Assembly (NCBI GenBank): GCA_022376925.1 | Contig: JAIOJX010000006.1 | Span: 64,192,179 to 64,256,178 of the forward strand | Length of the DNA stretch: 64,000 nt | From: Tragulus kanchil | Taxonomy: Eukaryota; Chordata; Mammalia; Artiodactyla; Tragulidae | Direction: 5' to 3' | Part shown: positions 56,231 to 64,000 of the stretch, one piece after another | Layout: each line of letters begins with the position of its first letter | How positions within the stretch are numbered: position 1 is the stretch's first letter | Translations under genes and position numbers: made by a program | Notes under the pieces: model-generated | Seen by the model: the letters and a program-made list of their open reading frames with translations, nothing else | Told to the model about the DNA's origin: nothing | The model's database searches: none

Positions 56231-58243
56231 TGATAGGAATGGCTTCAACATCTTGAATTTTTTGGTTCACGTGCTGCTGAAGCATAGCTTAAGGATTTTA
56301 AGCATAACCTTACTAGCATGTCAAATGAGCTCAATTGTACAGTAGTTTGAATGGTCTTTGGCATTGCCCTTCTTTCGGACTGGAAGGAAAACTAACTTTT
56401 TCTATTCCTGTGGCCACTGCTGAGTTTTTCAAATTTATTGAGATGTTGAGTGCAGCACTTTAACAGCATTATCTTTTAGAATTTTAGATTGCTTAGCTGG
56501 AATTCCATCCCTTCCACTAGCTTTGTTCATAGTAATGCTTCCTTAGGCCCATTGCCTTCACACTACAAGATGTCTGGCTCTAGGAGAGTGAGTACACCGT
56601 GGAGTTACTGGGTCATTAAGACCTTTTCTGTATAGTTCTTCAGTGTATTCTTGACACCTCTTATTAATGTCTTCTGCTTCTGTTAGATCCTTAGCTGTGT
56701 CTGTACTTTATGGTGACCATGCCTACATGAAATGTTCGCTTGACATCTCCAATTTCCCCATTCTTTTGTTCTCTATTTCTTCTCATTGTTTATTTAAGAA
56801 GGCTTTCTTATCTCTTCTTGCTATTCTCTGGAACTCTGCATTCGGTTGAGGGTATCTTTCCCTTTCTCCCTTGCCTTTTATTTCTCTGTTTTTCCCCTGC
56901 TCTTTGTAAAGCCTCCTTATACAACCACTTTGCATTCTGGCATTTGTTGTTCTTTGGGATGATTTTGCTGACTGCCTCGTATATAGTGTTATGAACCTCT
57001 GTCCTGGTGCTTTAGGAATTCTGTCTACCAGATCTAATTTCTTGAATCTGTTTGTTAATTCTACTGTATAATCATAAGGAATTTGATTTAGGTCACACCT
57101 GAATGGCCTAGTGGTTTTCTGTACTTTTTTCAATTTAAGTCTGACTTTTGCAATAAGGAGCTTATGATCTGAGCCACAGTCAGCTGCAGGACTTGTTTTC
57201 ACTGACTGTGTAGAGCTTCTCCATTTTTCATGGCGAAGAACATAGACAGTCTTATTTTGATATTAACTGTCTGATGATGTCCATGTGTATAGTTGTCTCT
57301 TGGGTTGTTGGCAAAGGGTATTTGCTATGACCTGCATGTTCTCTTGAGAAAACTCTGTTAGCCTTTGCTCTGCTTCATTTTGCACTCCAAGGCCAAATTT
57401 GCCTATTATTCCAGTTATCTTTCAATTTCGTACTTTTGCATACCAATCCACTGTGATGAAAAGACATCTTTTTTGGTGTTAGTTCTAGACAGTGTTGTTG
57501 ATTTTCATAGAACTGGTTAACTTCAGCCTCTTTGGCTTTGGGGCATAGGCTTGGATTACCCCAATGTTGAATGGTTTGCCTTGGAAACGAACCACAATCA
57601 TTCTGTTGTTTTTGAGGTTGCACCCAAGTACTGCATTTCAGACTCTCTTGTTATCTATGAAAGATACTTCATTTCTTCTAAGGGATTCTTATCCATAGTA
57701 GTCATCATAATGTTCATCTAAATTAAATTCACCTTTTCCTGTCCATTTTAGTTCACTGATTCCGAAAATATCAGTGTTCAACAATCTTGTCATCTCATGC
57801 TTGACGATGTCCAGTTTTCCTTGATTAATGGACCTAACATTCCAGTTTCATATACAGTATTGTTCTTTATAGCATGTACTTTACTTCCACCACCAGACAC
57901 ACTCACAACTAGGTGTCATTTCTACTTTGGCCTAGCCTCTTCATTCTTTCTGGACCTATTAGCAATTTTGCTCCACTCTTTCCCAAGAGTATATTGGACA
58001 CCTTCCAGCCTGGGAGTTCTCATCTTCTGGTGTCATATCCTCTTGCTTTTTCATAGTGTTCTTGGGGTTCTCCTGGTAAGAATACTGGGGTGGTTTGCCA
58101 TTTCCTTCTCAAGTAGACTATGTTTTGTCAGAACTCTTCGGTATGACCAGCCCTTCTTGAGTGGCCCTGCATGGCATAGCTCACAGCTTCTTTGAGTTAG
58201 GCAAACCCCTTTGCCAGGACAAGGCTGTTTTCCATGAAGGGGA
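56231..58243 (-). mobile_element. BovB LINE (RTE) fragment, antisense, decayed
   Basis: BovB is an RTE retrotransposon with an APE endonuclease and a reverse transcriptase. Reading down the minus strand from 58243, a frame at 57623-57375 has KEAEVNQFYENQQ and LELTPKK from the endonuclease. The frame 57202-56783 has the end of the endonuclease (ADCGSDHKLLIAK) and then RPFRCDLNQIPYDYTVEL and NAEFQRIARRDKKAF. Below 56783 the sequence continues with stops, and the RT core is absent. Its presence strongly supports a ruminant host. Confidence 0.9.
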
Positions 58244-59896
58244 AATTGTTTTACTTAGCATATGTTAAATGGTACACAGTAGGGGACAAAAACTGAGATG
58301 GGAGAAAAAGGAACACTAAAGTTCCTTATACTCCCATGGCCACTAGCTATAGGGATTCTAGTTTATTTACTTTTATACTCTGTTAGTAAAACAGTAAGTA
58401 GTGTGTGTATGTACTCAGTAAATAGTTTTTGAACTGATTCAGAGTATTCTGTTGAATATTATAATTGTTGATTTTCATCATTCATCAGCTGTTTATTGGA
58501 GGTCACTGTATGGAAGAGACCTGAGATGTCTTACTATTTACCAGTTCAAATGAGGTCTAGAAACCTTACCTTAGTTAGTTTTCTTTACTCTTCACTTATT
58601 TTGTCATAAATATTTAGTATCCTCTGTATACATAGAACACTGAATCAGATGGGGTTTGCTTCAGTCATCAAGTATCATTAAGAACCTCATGAGAAGAAGG
58701 ATAGTTTATTTTTTATTTCCATTTTTTGTATGCCAATGTTCTCTTTTCTGAAGTTACACACTTAAAAAAATTGTCTTCTTATTGGTAAAACTTCCTTTAG
58801 CCATACTTTGAGTAGATTTGCTAGTGACAAATTATCTTAGTTTTCCTTTGTCTGAGAATGTTATTTTCCCTCCTTCCTAAAGGATATTTTCACCAAGTGC
58901 AAAATTCATGCTTGACGGTTTTCTTTTAGCACTTTAAAAATGTTGTCCTACTTTCTCTTGGCCCTCATGGTTTCAGCTAAGAAATTCACTGCTATTTTCA
59001 TTCCTTTGTATCGAATGTCTCTCTGAGACAATCAGGTATAGCTTGAGAACAGGGTGAGTATATATATTAAAGTTTCTGTTAGGCTCTGCAGATACCATCC
59101 TGACATAAGTGGAGTATTGACTTGCACTGCTTTGTTTTAGATGAGTAGAGTATAAGTTTAGTGCCCACTTAAACCCTGTTGACAACTTCCCACAAAAGTG
59201 AAATACCAGTTGGCAGTGTCTTATTGCCTCCAAGCAGAGTATAAGCTTAGCTACCTCCTAAGCCCTGCTACCATGATTGGGAGGATGCAGAGGACTGATT
59301 GACACTGCTCTCTTGCAAAATAGTGAAGGTTTCCTATTAAATGCCATTGACATAGCAAGGAGTGGAAGATCAGCTCTGTTCTTGGTCCCACTGAAACTTC
59401 AGAAAGGCGTGGGTTTCTTTTGGTGTTGGGTTGGAATAGGGTGCGAATAGCTAAAAAGGTTTTCTGTCATTAGGTCACTGTTTTCCTGGTCCTATGGCTA
59501 GAGGGAACAGGCTTCTTCTACAGTCTTTTTTGTCAGTCTCTGAGGGGCAGTTCCAGCTTATAGGCTTTTCCAGCAACTAATCTGTATATGTGGGAGACAC
59601 TAAGGAAAGCGTGTTGTGATGTTCCTCAATTCCTGGGGTTTTTAGGTCATCCACCTCCTTAGTTCTGTCTTTTAGTCTTCCTATGCTTGCTTGTTGTGTT
59701 ATGTTCAGGGGTTTTTAGTTGTAAGAGGGATAACTTGGATGGAATGGGGCTGCTCAATCCTGGCCAGAATTTACGAAAACTATTGTGTACTCTTTTGTTG
59801 CTGGTCAGTGTTAGGGATAGTTGGACTAATGATGTAGAATATTGAATCTTTTCAAAAAAAGAACTGTTTTTAAGTCTGTCATTTGTTGTACATTAG
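58244..59896. other. DYNC2H1 intron with old L1 text
   Basis: The stretch 58740-59000 ('gccatactttgagtagattt', 'tctcttggccctcatggttt', 'cagctaagaaattcactgct') reads as an old L1 in minus orientation. The remainder is unassigned intron. Confidence 0.5.
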
Positions 59897-59918
59897 AATT
59901 CACAAGCTAGTCACCCAT
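59897..59918 (+). pseudogene. Broken copy of the start of the 153-bp DYNC2H1 exon
   Basis: The acceptor 'ttgtacattag' and the first 11 exon bases (aattcacaagc) match 63635-63645. The text then skips to 'tagtcacccat', which also occurs in the true exon, and leaves it. It looks like a poorly resolved end of a duplicated contig, not a functional exon. Confidence 0.7.
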
Positions 59919-60021
59919 GCAAATAGAAGCTTATGATAAAACTGTCAAGTCAGTGTGTTGTTCTTTTTGGGTTGTTGGCAATGGGAATGTGTAGCTTTCC
60001 TTTTAGGGAAACCAGCTTTTT

Positions 60022-60925
60022 GTTCTCTTGAGAAAACTCTGTTAGCCTTTGCTCTGCTTCATTTTGCACTCCAAGGCCAAATTTGCCTATTATTCCAGTT
60101 GTCTTTCAATTTTGTACTTTTGCATTCCAATCCACTGTGATGAAAAGGCATCTTTTTTGGTGTTAGTTCTAGACAGTGTTGTTGATTTTCATAGAACTGG
60201 TCAACTTCAGCCTCTTTGGCTTTGGGGCATAGACTTGGATTACCCCAATGTTGAATGGTTTGCCTTGGAAATGAACCACGATCATTCTGTTGTTTGTGAG
60301 GTTGCACCCAAGTACTGTATTTCAGACTCTCTTGTTATCTATGAAGGATACTTTAAGGGATTCTTACCCATAGTAGTCATTATAATGTTCATCTAAATTA
60401 AATTCACCTTTTCCTGTCGATTTTAGTTCACTGATGCCTAAAATGTCAGTGTTCAACAATCTTGTCATCTCATGCTTGACGGTGTCCAGTTTTCCTTGAT
60501 TAATGGACCTAACATTCCAGTTTCATATACAGTATTGTTCTTTATAGCATGTACTTTATTTCCACCACCAGACACACTCACAGCTAGGTGTCATTTCTAC
60601 TTTGGCCTAGCCTCTTCATTCTTTCTGGACCTATTAGTAATTTTGCTCCACTCTTTCCCAATAGTATATTGGACACCTTCCAGCCTGGGAGTTGTCATCT
60701 TCTGGTGTCATATCCTCTTGCTTTTTCATAGTGTTCTTGGGGTTCTCCTGGTAAGAATACTGGGGTGGTTTGCCATTTCCTTTTCAAGTAGACTATGTTT
60801 TGTCAGAACTCTACGGTATGACCAGTCCTTCTTGAGTGGCCCTGCATGGCATAGCTCACAACTTCTTTGAGTTAGGCAAACCCCTTTGCCAGGGACAAGG
60901 CTGTTTTCCATGAAGGGGAAATTGT
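60022..60925 (-). mobile_element. BovB LINE fragment, second copy of the 5' part
   Basis: Repeats 57338-58243 with offset about 2684 and scattered substitutions. Minus-strand frame 60307-60059 again shows KEAEVDQFYENQQ and LELTPKKMPF. Part of duplication Q. Confidence 0.88.
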
Positions 60926-63634
60926 TTTACTTAGCATATGTTAAATGGTACATAGTAGGGGACAAAAACTGAGATGGGAGAAAAAGGAATGCTAAAGTTC
61001 CTTATACTCCCATGGCCACTAGCTATAGGGATTCTAGTTTATTTACTTTTATACTCTGTTAGTAAAACAGTAAGTAGTGTGTGTATGTACTCAGTAAATA
61101 GTTTTTGAACTGATTCAGAGTATTCTGTTGAATATTATAATTGTTGATTTTCATCATTCATCAGCTGTTTATTGGAGGTCACTGTATGGAAGAGACCTGA
61201 GATGTCTTACTATTTACCAGTTCAAATGAGGTCTAGAAACCTTACCTTAGTTAGTTTTCTTTACTCTTCACTTATTTTGTCATAAATATTTAGTATCCTC
61301 TGTATACATAGAACACTGAATCAGATGGGGTTTGCTTCAGTCATCAAGTATCATTAAGAACCTCATGAGAAGAAGGATAGTTTATTTTTTATTTCCATTT
61401 TTTGTATGCCAATGTTCTCTTTTCTGAAGTTACACACTTAAAAAAATTATCTTCTTATTGGTAAAACTTCCTTTGGCCATACTTTGAGTAGATTTGCTAG
61501 TGACAAATTATCTTAGTTTTCCTTTGTCAGAGAATGTTATTTTCCCTCCTTTCTAAAGGATATTTTCACCAAATGCAAAATTCATGCTTGACGGTTGTTT
61601 TCTTTTAGCACTTTAAAAATGTCCTACTTCCTCTTGGCCCTCATGGTTTCAGCTAAGAAATTCACTGCTATTTTCATTCCTTTCTATCGAATATCTCTGA
61701 GACAATCAGGTATAGCTTGAGAACAGGGTGAGTATATATATATTAAAATTTCTGTTAGGCTTTGCAGATACCATCCTGACATAGTGGAATATTGACTTGC
61801 ACTGCTTTGTTTTAGATGCGTATTGTATAAGTTTAGTGCCCACTTAAACCCTGTTGACAACTTCCCACAAAAGTGAAATACCAGTTGGCCGTGTCTTATT
61901 GCCTCCAAGCAGAGTATAAGCTTAGCTACCTCCTAAGCTCTGCTACCATGATTGGGAGGATGCAGAGGACTGATTCACACTGCTCTCTTGCAAAATAGTG
62001 AAGGTTTCCTATTAAGTGCCATTGACATAGCAAGGAGTGGAAGATCAGCTCTGTTCTTGGTCCCACTGAAACTTCAGAAAGGCGTGGGTTTCTTTTGGTG
62101 TTGGGTTGGAATAGGGTACATAGTAGGGGACAAAAACTGAGATGGGAGAAAAGGAATGCTAAAGTTCCTTATACTCCCATGGCCACTAGCTAAATTTATT
62201 TTTTTTGAAAACTGATTTTCAAAAAGTATTCTTTGTTGAATATTATAATTGTTGATTTTCATCATTCATCAGCTGTTTATTGAGGTCACTGTATGGAAGA
62301 GACCTGAGATGTCACTATTTACCAGTTCAAATGAGGTCTAGAAACCTTACCTTAGTTAGTTTTCTTTACTCTTCACTTATTTTGTCATAAATATTTAGTA
62401 TCCTCTGTATACATAGAACACTGAATCAGATGGGGTTTGCTTCAGTCATCAAGTATCATTAAGAACCTCATGAGAAGAAGGATAGTTTATTTTTTATTTC
62501 CATTTTTTGTATGCCAATGTTCTCTTTTCTGAAGTTACACACTTAAAATTGTCTTCTTATTGGTAAAACTTTAGCCATACTTTGAGTAATTTTAGTGACA
62601 AATTATCTTAGTTTTCCTTTGTCTGAGAATGTTATTTTCCTCCTTCCTAAAGGATATTTTCACCAAGTGCAAATAGTTTTTTCTTTTAGCACTTTAAAAT
62701 GTTGTCCTACTTTCTCTTGGCCCTCATGGTTTCAGCTAAAATTCACTGCTATTTTCATTCCTTTGTAAATGTCTCTGAGACAATCAGGTAGTTGGGGGTA
62801 TATATATTAAAGTTTCTGTTAGGCTCTGCAGATACCATCCTGACATAAGTGGAGTATTGACTTGCACTGCTTTGTTTTAGATGAGTAGAGTATAAGTTTA
62901 GTGCCCACTTAAACCCTGTTGACAACTTCCACAAAAGTGAAATACCAGTTGGCAGTGTCTTATTGCCTCCAAGCAGAGTATAAGCAGCTACCTCCTAAGC
63001 CCTGCTACCATGATTGGGAGGATGCAGAGGACTGATTGACACTGCTCTCTTGCAAAATAGTGAAGGTTTCCTATTAAATGCCATTGACATAGCAAGGAGT
63101 GGAAGATCAGCTCTGTTCTTGGTCCCACTGAAACTTCAGAAAGGCGTGGGTTTCTTTTGGTGTTGGGTTGGAATAGGGTGCGAATAGCTAAAAAGGTTTT
63201 CTGTCATTAGGTCACTGTTTTCCTGGTCCTATGGCTAGAGGGAACAGGCTTCTTTTACAGTCTTTTTTGTCAGTCTCTGAGGGGGCAGTTCCAGCTTATA
63301 GGCTTTTCCAGCAACTAATCTGTATATGTGGGAGACACTACGGAAAACGTGTTGTGATGTTCCTCAATTCCTGGGGTTTTTAGGTCATCCACCTCCTTAG
63401 TTCTGTCTTTTAGTCTTTCTATGCTTGTTTATTGTGTTATGTTCAGGGGTTTTTAGTTGTAAGAGGGATAACTTGGATAGAATGGGGCTGCTCAATCCTG
63501 GCCAGAATTTACGAAAACTATTGTGTACTCTTTTGTTGCTGGTCAGTGTTAGGGATAATTGGACTAATGATGTAGAATATTGAATCTTTTCAAAAAAAGA
63601 ACTGTTTTTAAGTCTGTCATTTGTTGTACATTAG
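60926..63634. other. DYNC2H1 intron, second and third copies of the old L1 stretch
   Basis: Repeats 58244-59896 twice (about 60926-62114 and 62115-63634). The third copy has many small deletions between about 62190 and 62990. No exon in these bases. Confidence 0.6.
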
Positions 63635-63787
63635 AATTCACAAGCAGAAAGTGGGGGAAAGTCACCCATTACTTGGGATAATCCTGAAGAATTAGAAGGC
63701 TACATCCAAAAGCTTCAAAATGCAGCTGAACAACTTGCCACTGAAAATAGAAAACTCAGAAAATGGCACACTACATTTTGTGAAAAG
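63635..63787 (+). CDS. DYNC2H1: DYNC2H1 exon, 153 bp
   Basis: Acceptor ...ttgtacattag, donor gtatattt. The 51 codons run from NSQAESGGKSPITWDNPEEL through EGYIQKLQNAAEQLATENRK to LRKWHTTFCEK. The exon is phase 0-0 and follows the 96-bp exon in frame. The Lys/Glu/Gln-rich helix is typical of the dynein tail. A few residues differ from the human form as I recall it. This is the only complete copy in the window. Confidence 0.94.
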
Positions 63788-63847
63788 GTATATTTTACTC
63801 ATAAAATTTAATAAACTATGAATAGTATGCTTATAAAAGTAATTTGG

Positions 63848-63876
<29 letters not shown>
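63848..63876. repeat. (TA)n microsatellite at a SINE tail
   Basis: About 29 bases of alternating TA with one TG, directly before the T-run of the SINE at the window end. Confidence 0.9.
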
Positions 63877-63891
<15 letters not shown>

Positions 63892-64000
63892 GATGGTGGG
63901 GCCGGTTGGGGAGGGAGAGGGGCAGGCGGGCCACTTCTATTGGTCTTTCATTTATCTGTTTTCATCCATCTTTGTTCTTTGGCCCGTGTGGGCCTCCCAT
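63877..64000 (-). mobile_element. tRNA-headed SINE, cut by the window end
   Basis: T-run, then a G-rich tract, 'cttctattggtctttcattt', 'tccatctttgttctttggcc' and 'gtgtgggcctcccat', the tail half of the same family. The head lies beyond 64000. Confidence 0.88.

Larger units (their letters stand above)
54506..57000 (+). repeat. Direct duplication P (54506-55760 / 55761-about 57000)
   Basis: Offset about 1255 bp, a few percent diverged. It contains the antisense SINE, LTR-like sequence and the 3' part of the BovB fragment. The join is at 'tcccagaagataatc'. Confidence 0.92.
57338..63634 (+). repeat. Threefold duplicated block Q (57338-59907; 60022-62114; 62115-63634)
   Basis: The first and second copies share 57338-59442 / 60022-62114 (offset about 2684). 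The third repeats 58271-59907 from 62115 on. Only the third leads into the complete exon at 63635; the first breaks off 11 bases into that exon. A filler of 114 bases (59908-60021) separates the first two. Confidence 0.92.
39001..64000 (+). other. DYNC2H1: DYNC2H1 gene body, partial (tail-domain exons and introns)
   Basis: Four exons in correct order and phase match the N-terminal tail of dynein-2 heavy chain: a 3' exon part (24 codons plus 2 bases), 196 bp, 96 bp and 153 bp. The protein drives retrograde intraflagellar transport in cilia. Its tail region dimerises and binds the dynein-2 intermediate chains, while the AAA motor lies far downstream. The gene continues beyond 64000 and upstream of the gap. 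Two exons appear twice because of local duplications. The identification rests on recalled family sequence and splice logic. Confidence 0.93.

Noticed and set aside
3066..63634. Reading the tandem units as a satellite array, CRISPR-like array or amplification system
   Set aside because: Each unit has different content, most occur only twice, and there is no conserved short repeat with unique spacers. Assembly duplication explains them better.

Overview
This is eukaryotic, mammalian DNA, and very probably from a ruminant. It carries BovB (RTE) LINE fragments, many Bov-tA/Bov-A2 and CHR-type tRNA-derived SINEs, an L1 of artiodactyl type, and LTRs that I recognise as ruminant endogenous retrovirus LTRs. 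A tRNA-headed SINE of about 300 bp that I do not recognise from cattle, sheep or deer has at least eight independent insertions. That may point to a less-sampled ruminant lineage, such as a chevrotain; this is inference only.

Positions 1-38500 hold no gene that I can support. The main object is one L1 insertion (404-11824) with a 19-bp target-site duplication, sitting inside an old MER20 DNA transposon. It has a 5' UTR, a broken ORF1, a broken ORF2 (endonuclease, linker, reverse transcriptase, Cys-rich C-terminus), a 3' UTR and a short A-rich tail. The rest of this half is SINEs, old L1/L2/MIR pieces, a Tigger-type MITE, a solo ERV LTR (29993-30461), a second antisense LTR (about 32857-33360) and microsatellites. 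A 500-base N gap covers 38501-39000.

Positions 39001-64000 lie in DYNC2H1, the heavy chain of cytoplasmic dynein 2 (the retrograde intraflagellar transport motor), on the + strand. Four successive tail-domain exons are visible: 39001-39075 (5' end in the gap), 42847-43042, 50404-50499 and 63635-63787. Their splice sites and phases agree. Exons two and three appear again at 44117-44312 and 52374-52469. The introns hold BovB in antisense, LTR-like sequence, MER5A, L2, MIR and many SINEs.

The dominant oddity is that almost the whole window is broken into direct tandem duplications with units mostly of 1.07-1.27 kb, cutting through L1, SINEs and exons alike. Copies left of the gap are almost identical; copies right of it differ by a few percent and include presence/absence of an insertion. 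This looks like untrimmed overlaps or interleaved haplotypes from assembly rather than biology, and it should be resolved before any copy-number claim. I found no convincing new biological system. The best biological lead is the abundant SINE whose tail carries AATAAA signals plus a TCTTT pol III terminator.
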